Notes: a model not told the origin generated them from the letters alone. A stretch of 64,000 nt of DNA from Melampsora larici-populina 98AG31 (GCF_000204055.1 NW_006768776.1:1213849-1277848); one strand, 5' to 3'; counted from the stretch's first letter, positions 1-13,671 are shown. Program-made: numbers and translations.

Positions 1-1847
1 AAAAAATAATCGCCAGGTGACTCAACTGATTGCATCTTTCAGTGTTTGACTTCCACTTGTTACCGCTACCACTTTAGCACCTAACATCTTCATCCTAAAA
101 ACATTCAAAGCCTGACGTCTAGCATCTTCTGCTCCCATATAAACCACACATTCTAATCCGAATTTAGCACAAACAGTGGCAGTTGCAACCCCATGTTGAC
201 CCGCACCCGTTTCTGCAATAATTCGTTTCTTACCAAGTCTCATAGCCAAAAGAGCTTGACCTACTGCATTATTAATCTTATGTGATCCAGTATGATTTAA
301 ATCTTCACGTTTAAACCAGATCTTAGCACCTCCAATCTTTTCAGTTAATCTTTTGGCATAGTATAAACCTGATGGTCGATTCATATAACCATAGTAACTT
401 TGAAATTCGGCTTGAAAACTTGGATCTGCTTTAGCTGCTTTATGACATGCTTCAAGTTCAACTAAACAATCCACTAATGATTCTGGAACGTATTGTCCAC
501 CGAATTCTCCAAACCGATAATCCGAAGAGTTTTGAGTATCTGAATGTGTGGTTGTAGTTCCATTACTCGTTTGGTTTCCATTGGTGGTGGGTACAGTTGA
601 AGTGGATTCCATTCGTTTTCGACCTGATTTTCCTCCACAGATCTCTTCACAGAACGATGTGGCTGCATTGATCACTTGATCTCCTTCTTGTTCTTTCAGA
701 AACGTTAAGAGTTTGGAACCGATCACTACTCCATTTGCTACAGCTCCTACTTCATCAAAATGGGCTGGAGTCGAAACACCAAAGCCTACAGCTAGAGGTA
801 CAGGTCCTTCAGCTGAAGCGGTGGCTAGAGATCTGATTCGAGAAACGAGTTGAGGTAGTGAAGATTCGACTGCATTTGATGCTCCTGTTGTACCCATCTA
901 GAGGTAAATCATACTGTGAGTTCAGAAATTTACGATCCAAGTAGGTATAAGATGATATATATGGTATGTATTGTGATGCTTACTTTCGAGACAACATAGA
1001 CGAACGAATCGGCTATCGAAGTGAGAAAAGTGATACGAGAATCTGAAGTCGAAGGAGCGATGAGAGGTACATAACTAAGCCTACAAAATGCAAAATTCGA
1101 AATATCAGATCAACTCGTAAGGTATAATGATTTGAGCCGAAGAGAAGGATAAGCAAACCCTGAAGAAGTACAGATCTTCCTGAATTTGATGGCTTCTTCC
1201 GGAGGTAAATCGACCACGATAAATCCGTTTGCTCCAGCTTCTTTGGCTTCTGAAACAGCCAGTTGTTCACCGTATGACATAAGAGGATTATAGTAACCTA
1301 GATCACATCGTAACCAAGATGGTCAGGATGGTATTCAAATAATCTGGAAAGAAGTACGTTGGTTACCCATGAGGATGACAGGTGCCTTGAGTCCTTGTTT
1401 TCTTGCTTCCTTAACATAACCCAAACATGTAGTATAGTTCACATTGTGACTAAGTGCGATCTATCAAATAATACCAAGTTAGATTCAATTCAACCCACAT
1501 CGATAGAGCAGAGGTCATATGAAGATAGACTATTCTCACATTGTTACTTTCTTGAATTACTACTCCATCTGCTAATGGATCACTAAAAGGAATTCCAAGT
1601 TCCAAAATATCAGCACCACCTGCTTCTAAAGCCAATAATAATGGAACAGTATATTTCGGATGAGGAAACCCTAGTAAGAAACAAAAAAAATACGTTAGCA
1701 TTTGATTTTCCCTCCCAAAGAATTGTACTGGTCAAATGCAAACAAAAAAGATGGAAAAAAAACTGTACCTGCTGTAAGAAAGGTAACCAAGACAGGTAAG
1801 TTTTGAGCCGCTTTATTAGCAAATACTTGTCGAATATGTGTAGCCAT
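1..1847 (-). CDS. TRP5: Bifunctional tryptophan synthase (alpha-beta fusion), 3' end beyond the window
   Basis: It catalyses the last step of tryptophan synthesis: the alpha part cleaves indole-glycerol phosphate to indole, and the PLP-dependent beta part condenses indole with serine. The start at 1847 gives MATHIRQVF, followed by LVTFLTAG. Spliced exons near 1847-1769, 1670-1540, about 1458-1368, about 1303-1140, about 1082-985 and 897-27 give the alpha barrel ([35 protein letters not shown]). A Ser/Thr-rich linker leads into the beta domain ([12 protein letters not shown], then [16 protein letters not shown] with the PLP lysine, then [11 protein letters not shown]). The exon ends at LKDAI with a GTTGAG donor at about 26, so the apparent TGA at 22 is intronic. 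The alpha-beta order and fusion are the fungal arrangement. No lesion is seen. Confidence 0.95.
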
Positions 1848-3163
1848 GTTTGTATTTTGAGAAGGTTGAGGTTGAGTAAAATAATAAAAAGTTTTGCTTG
1901 AGTTGCTATTTTTTGCAGAATGGAGTGTGTGTATCAAATAAAAATCCGAGACGACTTGTCAAAGTGGTACATAGCCTACCGGGCTCGGACCGAGATCGAG
2001 ATAAATAGACCGAGTATACCCCACAATCTCAATCCACATCGGCTATATCGATCGATCGTTCTCAAAACGGTCATCAAATTCCCGTTGCGAATTGACATTG
2101 CTCCGTGTTGGAGGTCTCATGAAGAAGACATGGAAGCCTCGCTAGGTTGACCTTTGGAGTAAAAACTACAAATATCGACCATCATCAAAAGAAACTTGTA
2201 AGGTCTCAAAGGTTGATAGACCGAACCATATATTTCCTTTAGCTTGAAGCTGTGGTACGTGCGGCTTGCCTTGGCAAAAAAACCCCACCACAACACAAAT
2301 ATAGCAAAATCTATTGAACGCTCTCCACTCACGTCATGTATTTGCAATGTTAAGACGGATATGTATAGAGAAGTCAAGCGGGATAGCTTGAAATTGATGG
2401 TAACGAGTTTCTTTACTTAATTTTCTGAAGCTGGGCTCACTATCTATCTGAGTAGAAATACGAACCTGGCTCAATCAAAAGTGAGTAGCATAATCTTGCT
2501 CGGATCACTGCAGTTTGGAATCCAAAGGTACATCGAGCTATAAATTCCCGGGCTCTAGTATATTCCCAAAATAATCTCGCAAAGACTGCAAGGTATATAA
2601 CTAACGGGAACCAACAAAAGTGATGGAAAAGCATTGCTGTGCTGCAGTTTATTCTTGAAACAAGAAAGCAGAACTCTTTGTGAGAAATATGTTAGGCTGT
2701 AGCTCTGGATATATGGATCTCCTTCGGCTATGAAGAACCTACGATGAGGCTAGCTATTTCTTTTGGCTATGATTGTAAGGTCACAAATATAAGGGAATCA
2801 TGGCATAAAAATCTTGTGTACCAATTTTGGACCTGCTTTGGGAATAATCAAGGGCTTATGAAAACGTGAAGATATTTGTTACGGCAATGAGTTGTATCAT
2901 ATAAATCCTCGGTGATTTATTACAGATTATTACAAATCGACATACATACAAACAACATTACTTAGAAAAGAGTGACTCATGAGTAAAACAAGAATGAGGT
3001 GTAGACGAAATAGAAAGTTATGTGTGTACAAGTAAATGAAAACAGGAATATCTTTTGATGCTAGAATTAGCATTTTAAATGAATGTGTCTGTAGGGTAAG
3101 AAAGAAATGAGAAAGCAAGGTCTGCAAAGTGAATGTGAGACGAGAAAGATGAAAAGATCCTAA
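1848..3163. other. Intergenic region between TRP5 and the esterase-like gene
   Basis: This holds the presumed TRP5 promoter and 5' leader (next to 1848) and the 3' flank of the esterase-like gene. Short open frames occur but show no recognisable protein or splice pattern. I see no transposon termini. Confidence 0.5.
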
Positions 3164-5740
3164 CTAATGACCCTTGGTACTATCTCCCATAAGGTTGGTG
3201 GTGTAATATGCAATTTGTGCTTGTCTGAAATTGTCTGGCACAATCTTATCCATGCCATCATCGTTAAATTGCAACAATTGAGAACTTGGTCCATATTTGG
3301 GCCACTGAACTGTTGAACCCTTGGGGTTGGGGTCTTGGGTGTAAACAAATGAGAGGTATCGGTTTTGGATGTCGTCGCTTCGAGGAGAGCTTTGAGCGCT
3401 CAAGGCACTGAGGGTGTTCGCGCCAAAGAATGATCCTACAATCACACATACCGGATGTTAGCATTCATCTGCATCAGGACTTGAAAAGGATGAGCTTACC
3501 CAAGAATGGGGTGCCTTTGAGCCCGTGGTCAATGAAACCATAAACTGTGGTGGAGGCCTGGATAGACTGTGTGAAGTATCTTCGGATACCCTGTGAAAGC
3601 ATGATATGAGCAAGGGTTTTGTGGATGCGAGCATGAAAGGTATGAGATCTTACTTGGAAGGCTATATCTCCAAACATGGCTGCCATTTGCTTTGAAACAG
3701 GACTCAAGACGTTGGCTAGGCCAGTGTTAAAAGGTGATCCCTCAGCAGGGTTGGACGGGTAGAGGGTAAGAAGATGTGAAAGCTGTTCAGGTTGAGCACC
3801 GGGAAGGATTTTCTTCAACCCTAAAAAACCAAGCGAGAAGGATTTAGTATGTTCATCTAGGTACCGAAACTGATAGAAGTTGAGACCCACAGTCAATGAC
3901 ACCAGCTTCATCGAAAATGTGAGCAGCTTCAACCAAAGTATCAACTGTTCCCGAGTCTTCAACAGCTCCCACGATGATAGGAACCTTGGCAACTGTAGAA
4001 AATCGGATGTTAGAAAAACATTGGAATAGAGCAAAGGATCTTGTGAACTGACTTTTTCCTGCCTTGGCCAACGTTTCAATAGAACCGGTGAGGAACTTTC
4101 CATCCACAACGGTGTGGAATGGGATAGGGTACCGGTTGACTGCAAACAATCCTGGGAACGTATTGCAGGCCGCACTAATGAAATGTGTCTCAGTCAGCAT
4201 CTTTCGTGTTAGTCATAGAACGTCTTTGAATGCCCACATAAGTTTTTGAAAGGTGGCTTGACGTAAGCAGGCGAGCGATCCTGGTCCAATGGGGCAGCCA
4301 ACCGCCTGAACAAACCTATCATAAGTTTTCTGGCCGTCAAGAACAGCTGAATGTCCAAAAACACCATTTAGTCTTTTTGGCACATGCGATGAATAAACAG
4401 GACTCATAATCTACTCACCTGGACTAGGAAGAGCTACGGCTCCCCCGAGGATTGCAGCCTGAAACAAGTTGTTGTGCTGTCCGTTGAATGCCACCAAGTG
4501 ATGAGACACGGCCATGGATCCCACTGAAAAGAAAAATGCGGGATGATATGTTTAGGATGATGATAGTGCGCTGTAGCCTGTAGTAGTTGAAGCTGAAGAA
4601 TGACGTACAGTTAGATCCATAAAGGGTGACTCTTTTTGGGTCTCCACCAAAGTTTGCAATGTATTTCTGTTGTCAAAAGGAATCACAAGATGCGATCAGG
4701 TCAGTCTCATGTGAAGGCAATTGGCAGTGTTACTTCATCAGGCCTACCTGGACCCATTCCATTGCTAATCTTTGATCTTTCAATCCGAGATTGGCGGCGT
4801 CAGCGGCCGCAATTTCTTTCCCGCCCAAAAATCCAAAAGCCTGACAGAGAAGCAATTCTTCAGCATCTCAGCGATCAAAATTGCAATGCTGATCACTTAC
4901 GAATCGTCTCCAATTTACAGCAACCCAGATCACTGGTTTTTGAGTCGCTTTAGCGTGATTGATCAAACCAGTTGGGTTATCCGTGTTTGAAGATTCTTGG
5001 GCTGAGAAATGAAAAACTGTCAGGGGTATGTTTCACAAGTAGATGAAAAGGTTGAGACTCACGTATCCAAAAGATTACGGGAAGCTTGGCGTCTTTGGGT
5101 AAACCTGAAGGCTTGATAATCTAGAGAATGCCGGAATGGTGTCAGAAGGAAGTTCAGGGTCCTGATAGGTTTCAAATCCCATACGTACATCCAATGTCAA
5201 ACAATCTTCTTGACCTGTGTTGGTTTTCTCAGCAGGTACGACACCTTTTGGAAGTGATCTTAAAATTTTCAAGACCGTAGACGCATCTGAACCGGCCAAA
5301 GGGTCGGGATTGGGGCAGCCTGGGGAGGGTTTCTGATATCATGGGCCACGGAACATGAACATCAGAGTCTAAAATTGAAAGTATCAAGCGACATATGAGA
5401 TTCAGACTAACAGTAGCATCGTAGTTTGGATATTTTTTGATGGGGGCGACTGGGGACGCAAAACGTCTTTCGCCGAGAGGCGGTTCGGCCTAAAATAATA
5501 AATGAGAAAGAGTCAATGATCTGGAAAGTGGTTTGCTTGGACTGAGAGTTGGCTCACGAAAGGAATTGAGGTCCAGCTTTGAAGTCCAGCTTGATCTTTT
5601 CCAGTGAAATCACCGTAATCTAGAACGACGTTGTTGGGACCTGGACCAACTTTGACTTTGGAATCAAGTGCTGCAGCTTGGGCTGTCGACGAACGCAAAA
5701 GTAATTGACAGACAGCTATGAAGACAGGTGTTATGAACAT
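3164..5740 (-). CDS. Secreted type-B carboxylesterase/lipase-fold protein lacking the catalytic residues
   Basis: The start at 5740 encodes a signal peptide (MFITPVFIAVCQLLLRSSTAQA), then family landmarks in order: PPLGERRFASPV, EDCLTLDV, KLPVIFWI, PVIWVAVNWRRF, AFGFLGG, ANLGLKDQRLAMEWVQ, IANFGGDPKRVTLYGSN, VVDGKFLTGS, VPIIVGAVEDSGT, GTPFLGSFFGAN. The protein ends in DSTKGH. There are about ten short introns with GT-AG ends and no internal stop. In this family the oxyanion loop is HGGGF, the nucleophile motif is GESAG, the acid lies in DEGT and the histidine in a GTFH-type motif. Here the loop is absent at the FWI/PQES splice, the nucleophile motif reads GSNLGS, the acid position reads DSGT and the histidine position reads GSFFGAN. 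The fold is therefore clear but esterase activity is unlikely. It could be an extracellular binding or signalling protein. Confidence 0.82.
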
Positions 5741-6899
5741 GTTGACGAAAAATGAAAGCGGGGGTTGAAAGTGATTTATTGCTACTTAGTCTTCAGTGGG
5801 TGAAGGCAAAGTTCGTGAAAGAAGTAATTGGTTTCTTAGAAGAATGTATTGACAACGAAACAAATGAAAGAGGTTTGAAGGAATGATGGATGCCAAAATG
5901 AATGGCGCTTTCACTATTTATACAATCGATATCTTATGATCTCATCCTCATCAAGCTGCTTGAAAGGGCAGCACGACTTTGAATCGTCCATGTATATCTC
6001 ACGTAAGGCTTACTACCGTACCAGGGTGCAGGGTGTGGGTACATAACTTCACAGGGCTCTCTGGCAAACATTTGTCGTTAGGACATCTTGCAATCAGCAC
6101 AGGCTTATTGTCCTATACACCAAATCTTTTGGTCGATTTTCCTTTTCCTTGCATTCCACTTTGCCATTACGACACGAAAAGCCCGATAACGGCTCCAGTT
6201 AAACCCTTGAACATGCACGCCAGACAAAGCCCCTATGACACCAAGGTTCACATGAGACCTTCCGCAATAGGGTTGATAGTTCAAAGATCTTTTTACTCTG
6301 ACCACCCTGTTCGAATCTGATCACTGTTTCAATGATTCATACTTTTCTCTACTGCATTCTAATTCAAAATCTTCGTTGTCCCTATAGCGTCTAATATTCA
6401 GTAAGTAGCCTGTCAGATAACATGGGATCAGCTTGATGCACAGGAGCCCGAAAGCACGACGGCTGCTGAAGTGAATCAGGTTGATTCCCTTGTAAACCAA
6501 GAAAAGTTCAAAAAGCTTGCACATGTTGGGACTCGAGCAAATTGACAACCAATACACAAAGGGTTGAGACTACCATGTCGTCAAGATCCCAAGTCACTCA
6601 ACCAATACCTCCACTGTCCTGCGAGATGACATGGAGCTTGATAGCCTCAAAACATATCTGGCCGAACTTTTCAATGGACCGTAGGATGCGCATCATGCAC
6701 TCCTGTCACTGTCTCCCAAAACCGTACCATTTGGATATAACGCAGAAACACTATACAGTGCCATAAATTCCGCGCCTGTCCTAGACACAGTTGTTTTATC
6801 AAAGAGTTGACATGTAGTTCCTCCTCTCAATTCTAATAAACAAAACAACCCCCTTCACAAACCCAAACATAAAAATCACCTTTTAATTTTAAATAAAAA
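5741..6899. other. Intergenic region
   Basis: Next to 5741 is the presumed promoter and leader of the esterase-like gene. The stretch near 6830-6900 is AT-rich and probably the TIM44 3' flank. No gene or repeat is recognised. Confidence 0.45.
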
Positions 6900-8772
6900 T
6901 CATAAAAATGCCACCGAACTTCTCCTAGCCATATCAATTACCTTCCAACCACCTGTGATCTCATTCCCACATTGTTCTGCTTCTCTTGTCATTACAATCA
7001 CATATTGTACTTGTTCGATTTGATCTGGGTTACCTACTTCTACCTTTCCATTTCCTGGGTTCGTAAAACAATTGATCTCATGTGTTCTAAATGCGATTAC
7101 AAACACCGGAAGTTCTCTCTCCTGTAATACTTTCGCTGACATGATCTGTTTTAGAAGTCACCGACCGGGTATCAGAATTTGTCTTTGAACAATAGAAGTC
7201 GATAACCCGTAGTACTGATCAGAAAAAAAAATCAAGACTCACATCTATGCCCTTCAGGTCGATTACTTGGTTTTCAGGCCGTAGTCCACGTTGTAGGTAA
7301 GTTTGCATAGGTGCTGTAATCACATTATACGCCTACCAATTTACACACACATATATATCAGTCACAAGATCAAATGTAAGAGATCTATCCGAGATTTGAG
7401 AATAAAGATAGACAGTCAAAAAAACCTAACCCCTTCACTTGTCCAAAGTTTCAAAACTTTTAAATCTGCATCTACATAAGCATCTACAATCTCAGGTACG
7501 ATATATTCACGTAAATCTCTTAAAAACCCATCAAATTCGAAATCTCGATCAATCTCTTTAATCAATCTAACCACTTTTGCCGTTTCAGTTTCATCAAACA
7601 ATCTACCAATCGCTCCTGTTACAGTACGCATCGAAGCAATCACTGGATTATCCGAATCTTCATATGTGTTTTGGAAATTCGTCCATGCTTTTAAGATCGG
7701 TTCTGGGGTGATTGAAGCTAATCTAGATTTGGTTGAACGGCTTTCATTTTCGGCTTCTTGATTTGCTGTAGCATGAAGTACAAGAGCTGGCGGAGCTTGA
7801 GGATTTTCAGGAAATTGGGATGGCTTATCTGATCCTCCAGTCATGGTATCTGTTGAACTTGCCGTGCTGGCTTCAGTTGAGTGTTCAGAAGTGGTCGTAG
7901 TACCTTCTGTTTTGACCAAGTCTGCCTCACTTCCCGGACCACCAGGTACACCAAGTCCTTTGTTAGATTTCCCGAGGCGCTCTAATCGCTTCTGACGCTT
8001 CCTTCGACGTTCAGCCTTTTCAATATAACCTCCATATCTCAATGCACCCTGACTGAAATCAACTGTATCTTCTACAACCTTATAAACCTCGGTTTGTCGA
8101 ATAGGTTCACCAATCCTTCGATCAAGTTCGGCAGTCACTTTCTTGGCGGCTTGTACCAATCGACTATCTTCAATTTCTTGTGCAGCTTTGTTAACAGCAT
8201 CTGAAACAGATCGACCGGTGGTCGAAAGTGATGATGCCATGGCTGCCAAACGTGGGTTTTCTTTGATCAAGGTTTGTAATCGTAAGGCTGTATAGGCTTC
8301 CCTCATCTTTTGAGCCGCTTCGGAATCTTTCAAACCCTGTGCTGTACCCGTGAGCTCACGTACATTTTCCTAAAAACCAATCTGATCAGATATTGTATTT
8401 TGCATTCAACCATGATGAATGATTGCAAACCTGCATTGCCTGACTCTTGGCATACTCGCTCTTCAGTACATCCATAAACCGTGCCCATGGTGATGTACCA
8501 GGGGCAATATGATCATCCTGATTCTCTTGATGCTGTTTTTGACGTTGCCGACGACGTTCTTCAGCCTGTTCACGTTGTTTCTTTTGATCTTCAGTCTCTT
8601 CAGGATTAGTAGCGTAAGTTCTTCGAGTGCCAAGGCTCGAACAAGATGCGATCGGTGTAGATGATGATACTTGAAGAGCTTTTGAAGAACTTGTCCAACG
8701 ATGTCGATGTAGTCTTCTAGAAGGTTGATGAAAGGACACTGCTTTGAGAAGGACTCGAGGAGTGGATGACAT
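6900..8772 (-). CDS. TIM44: Mitochondrial import inner membrane translocase subunit Tim44
   Basis: Peripheral matrix-side subunit of the TIM23 complex that ties mtHsp70 to the import channel. I chose the ATG at 8772 (MSSTPRVLLKAV) because it begins an Arg/Ser-rich, acid-poor presequence; an upstream in-frame ATG at 8862 would add an untypical leader. Four exons fit: 8772-8431, 8369-7431, 7332-7243 and 7146-6900. Features in order are the presequence, a charged coiled-coil (EDQKKQREQAEERRRQRQK), the Tim44 N-terminal helices (DSEAAQKMREAYTALRLQ, EPIRQTEVYKVVEDT, RYGGYIEKAERRRKRQKRL), a low-complexity insert, and the C-terminal Tim44-like domain (DFEFDGFLRDLREYIVPEIV, LKVLKLWTSEG, ELPVFVIAFRTHEINC, ending VIDMARRSSVAFL). 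It appears intact. Confidence 0.93.
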
Positions 8773-9829
8773 TAGGTTTTGAAGTTTTATAAGGTATATA
8801 TTATATGGTGTAGGTGCAATCCAGCTGGCTGCTGAGCTTCCTTGGAATTTATTTTTTTGCAATGGGATCGACTGTCAGTCGGGTTTCACCGACGGCATCG
8901 GGGCCGGGTGAATTACTTTTTTTTGACTTCGAACCCTAACCGCCGATTCGAAAATGCAGGCTCAACTGTGGTCAACTTCACAAAGCCTGCACAAGTTCAA
9001 CGCAGATCACTCTTCCTTCCTCAGATGTATTCACGATGCTTGATTCGTCTTCGGGAGCAGGCCACGATTCAAGCCTGCTTTGGGAAGTTGCACGTGAGGC
9101 ATTCTGCATTCGAAGAATTCTAAACTTGTGGTTGCCTGAGCCTCCAAAGATCATCAAATGTCAGTCAAGGCGTACCATTGGTGATCTGTATAGGCACTAT
9201 GAAACCAAGGACATTGCACCACTTGACCAACAGCAAAAAGAAGCCAGGCTTGTTTTAAGCTGCCCAAAGTTGTAGTAGTACATAGAGGACATCCAAGAAT
9301 CATGAATAATAGCTTGTCCAAGTGAAGAAGTGGAATCACAATGGAGCCATATTTTTGGAATACTAATACTTTAATACTAGATCAATGCTGATCAATGCCA
9401 ATGTTTTCAAAGTCAAGATTAGAGAAGATTCAATTTGAACTTTCTTTCTAAGATTTTTTATGTCACTTCAGTCTTACTCTGAACCACTTGAAATGTTATA
9501 CTAACTCAGTCTGACCATTTGTCAGAAATATGTTCGACGGAAGCTGTATGTAATTTAACGCCAGGCTGAACTATTGGTATGATAAGTCAAGCATGGAGAC
9601 ACACAACCCTTTCAAGATCTTGGTGACTTGATTACGATAGATTTCTTTGTTTCTTTCTTTTATATGAGCCTTTATGAGAATTGAGTTCATGGATCCAAAC
9701 AGTGTAGTCTCAACATGTATACATACCAATTTGTGTTAAGGAGAACACATCTTTCCATGCATATCCATGTATTGGAAAAAATTGTTGTCCTAATCATAAA
9801 TCAATCCTTTTGAACTTGGAATCAAACTT
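8773..9829. other. Intergenic region between TIM44 and LYS4
   Basis: Carries the TIM44 5' flank and, near 9830, the LYS4 3' flank. Open frames at 8842-9275 lack family similarity and splice support. Confidence 0.45.
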
Positions 9830-12606
9830 CTAAATCCGTTCTCGGACCCATCCCTCCAACCCACCAGCCAAAAATCTATAATAGAAAACAAATCAGTAAC
9901 GCCTCAAAAACCATTTCCCAAATCCGCAACCCAGAAACTCTAAACTCACATCTCTTGAACAGATTGACCCACAGCCGCCTTAGTCCAATAAACCTTTTCT
10001 TGTCCATCTTTCTTAATCAGAATCCGACCAGTTCTAGATTCAAAAACAAGTTCCCAACCCGTTTTGATCGATTCACTTGATGTTTTCTTTAAATCTTCAA
10101 TCAATTCTGGACATTCTAAACAAATCAATCCATTATTGATGGAATTCCTTTTAAAGATATCTCCAAAACTACCTGCAATCACTACAGGAATTCCTGCATG
10201 TTTTAAGGCGGTTGCGGCTTGTTCTCTAGATGAACCTGTTCCAAAATTATAACATGAGGCTAAGATCACTCCTTTTCCTGTTTGAGTACTTTGTTGAGCT
10301 CTTTGGGTCGTATGGGTGGGTACTGGAGTTGTAGTAGGTGTGATTGGGAAAAGTTCAGAAACGGTGCTTGCGAAGGTAGGATTATAGTTTTCCATCACGA
10401 CTTCTGCTTGTTGAGATGGAGTGATGTCTAAAAGATCAAAGCATGTCAGATTACACTTACAGGATATCTGAGATGGTCATTGTAAAGATCATGAAGCTTT
10501 TAATGGAACATACCATCTTGGTATGTATATTTTCCGGGATAGATACCATCGGTGTTGATATTATCATGAGGTGCAAATAACAACGGTCCAGAAAACGTCG
10601 AAGGGAAAGACGGCAATAGTTGGTCGCCAGAAGTCGATGATTTCGTATCAGTAGTCGAATCCACAGTCTTAGTTGGCTTAGTATGCTGAACAGTTGTTAT
10701 AAGTGGTGCTCGAGCAGTAACAGGATTTTGTCCATTTGAATTATTTAGAGCTTCTGGTCCACAGATCTTACCAGCAATCGCACTCGCTGCTGCTACAGCC
10801 GGACTCGAAAGGTATGCCAAAGCATTGGGACTACCCATACGACCCTTATAGTTTCGATTGGTAGCACTTATGCCTACTTCTCCATCTTGTAACAATCCCA
10901 CTCCTAAACCGATACATGGACCACAACCCGCTGGTAAGATCTTCGCACCTGCTTCGACCAGAGTAGCCCAATCACCGGTCGATTCTGCTTCTGATTGTAC
11001 CACAGACGAAGCAGCTGCTACGTAAAACTCAACGCCTGGCGCTACCCTTTTCCCCTTCATAACTTCAGCAGCAGCTTTAAGATCCGAAGCTCTTGCGTTC
11101 GTACAAGACAAGAGATAAGCTTTGTTGATCTTGATATCTTGAGATTCTAAAGTTGGTAATGGAGTTGAAACTTTAACGGAGTTAGGTCCAGAGACGTGTG
11201 GGACGAGAGTGTTGAGATCAAGAGTGAGTGTCTTTGAATAATAAGCATCCGAATCTGGCTTCAACTCGTTCGAAAGTTCTCGTAATTTGTTGACTCGAGT
11301 TTCATTTAATCTTGGATGTACAGTACCAGGTGGGGGGATCGAGTTACTCTTGATAAAAGTTGATAATTCTCGTTTCTTCAGTAAAGCTTGATAATAATCA
11401 ATCAATTTGTTATCGATGGGAAACACGCCTGCCAAGGCACCCCACTCGGTGGTCATATTGGATATCGCTAGTCGTTCATCAATGGCTAAAGATTCAACAC
11501 CTTCTCCCACAAATTCAATCGCTGAATTCAAAACGTCGTCTTTATTGAAATATCCACATAGAGCTACTATCACATCTTTTCCTACGATTCCTTTAGGTAA
11601 CTTTCCTGTGAATTCGACTTTGATGATTTCAGGTACTTGCCACCATGTCCTTTCAGTTGCCCAAATTGCTCTGTGTATTTTTAAAACAAAAGTGATAAGA
11701 GTTATGACCAGTAAAAACACAAAAAAAGGTAAAATGTGACGATTGTTTGAAGATTTTGTCTGACCTACGCTGCATCAGTTCTGACAATTGGAGTGCCTAC
11801 ACATCCTACTCCACCATACATATTACTATGAGAGTCGGAAGCTACAGAATAAGATAAAAGACTGTCAGCATTCAATGAAGGAGTGCATGGAATGTTTAGA
11901 GAGCTTGGCTTACCGACCATAAGTCCACCGGGGAAAGCGTAACCTTCCTCGATCATGATTTGATGCTAAAGCGGACCAAAAGAATACCAAAAACGGATCA
12001 GTGTGAAGATCTTCATTAAGCAAAAATATCAGAGGAGATGATTTACTCCAATACCACGTCCAGGAGGATAAAAATCAATATCATGAAGATGAGCGAATTG
12101 TTCGATATTTGAATATTTTTTAAGATTGGTAGGTGATTTGTTTTGAACGTCATGATCGATTGTAAAGACTAATTGACGTGGGTTTGAAGGTTTAGATGCA
12201 CCAATCGATCGAAACTTTGATATCACTGGAGCTGTGTTATCATGCTATAATGAAGATGAAAGGAATCCTAATTTTAGCAAGAGATGGGAAGGCTATATAG
12301 ATGGATTTTTTTTTGAATTTACGGACTGTCATCACATCTATACCAAAACATATCATTTGTCAGAACTTGTTCTTAAGCAACTGGATGGTTTCTTTTTTCT
12401 TGACAACAAGACTCACGTTCAGGCTTAAGCATCACATAATCACCAGCTCTAATTTTTTTGTTTCCCGGTACATCTACCGCATAACGTTGTACGACCTTTT
12501 CGATAAACGTTTGAGCATCTTGACTGTTAGTTGAATTTGTTCTATGGTTTTTGATTGAGTAAAGGTTTGAATAAACCCGTCTTGAGGTTAGAAATCTTGA
12601 TATCAT
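9830..12606 (-). CDS. LYS4: Homoaconitase, mitochondrial (lysine biosynthesis)
   Basis: Homoaconitase converts homocitrate/homoaconitate to homoisocitrate in the fungal alpha-aminoadipate route to lysine, using a 4Fe-4S cluster in mitochondria. The start at 12606 ([16 protein letters not shown]) gives a basic presequence, followed by [11 protein letters not shown]. Short exons then give [62 protein letters not shown] and a long exon (11720-10500 region) with [17 protein letters not shown], the cluster ligands in [10 protein letters not shown] and GCGPCIGLG, and [14 protein letters not shown]. The swivel domain has [17 protein letters not shown]. The last exon continues past the TGA at 9946, which sits in a GTGAGT donor: it reads [15 protein letters not shown] and stops at 9830. 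No lesion is seen. Confidence 0.95.
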
Positions 12607-13671
12607 CCTTCGATTTGTTAATGTGTTCTTTTTGGCTGAGGAGACAAAAAAATGTTGGGCCGGGTTTCGGGAGTTTGGAAAACCGAGTGCGGAGCTTGGG
12701 TGTTTGGGTATTATCATGAATATGCTTATAGTGAAACTCAGCTTGGCTCAGCATTAAATATAAGCATACCGGACATTCGCAAGCCTCAAGGACAGTCTCA
12801 CAAACAGACAAAGACAGAAAACCAGATGAGCCAAAAACACCCAAGATCAAGATCAACGGTCTTATTCTGAAAAATATTTGTACATTGGAAATCATTCAGC
12901 TTCCAGGCTTGATGAAGGAGAATCCTCAAAACAAATGTATCACCTCTTTGCATAGCAGTTACTTCGAACCCCAGAATATAATGTGCGTGTTTGAAAGATT
13001 GTTGGTCTTGTACGAATTGGTCAAGATTTCTCATTTTTTTCCAATTCAGATTGCATTGGTTGATATAAATTGATATGGTCCTGTCATTCAGATTAGAATA
13101 AATGCAGATGTCGATGAAAGAAGCTACTATTTTTCCAACCATGTGTGCAGTAGATAAATTTGGACAATCACCTCTCATAAAGTAAGTCTGATGGTCAGAT
13201 AATTAAGTTTGTGCAACGAATTTTCTTTTTGATGAAGGCTGAGATTCAGCTTAAGAATGTGGAACGAACAATTATTTCAGGATGGAATGGGATGGATGAG
13301 TCGAGCTTTGGAGTAAATTGATTCTAGCCTCTGTGTAGTGATAGAGTTTTATGCTCTGATCGGAACTCTATTAATGGTCAAAGGTGTTGGAAGATGATGA
13401 TAATTGGTGGATGAAAAACATGCTAGACTGAAAAACGAAAGATTAAAAAGTATATAGATCTAGTATTATAAACCCTGACTCAACTATGCCTTTGATGGGC
13501 TTTCGAAGGTCGGCTTAGTAGAGTTACGAGATATCTCTTGAAGGTAATCTCTAGTGAACGAAGAGTATAAATCTCATGCTGATCTTCTATCAAACTGTGT
13601 CGCTTCTAGCGATAGTGCTTGATATATATATATCAGCTATACTCCAGACATCATCCTTGGGGGTCGATGGA
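12607..13671. other. Intergenic region between LYS4 and the multicopper oxidase
   Basis: AT-rich DNA with the LYS4 promoter on the left and the oxidase 3' flank on the right. A short TA run (tatatatata) lies near 13623. No gene or transposon end is recognised. Confidence 0.45.

Noticed and set aside
22..26. TGA at the left edge taken as the end or a break of TRP5.
   Set aside because: It falls in an intron beginning at 26 (GTTGAG), exactly where the beta chain should continue.
9946..9960. TGA taken as the LYS4 stop.
   Set aside because: It lies in a GTGAGT donor; a further exon to 9830 restores the conserved AGGLEGWV end.
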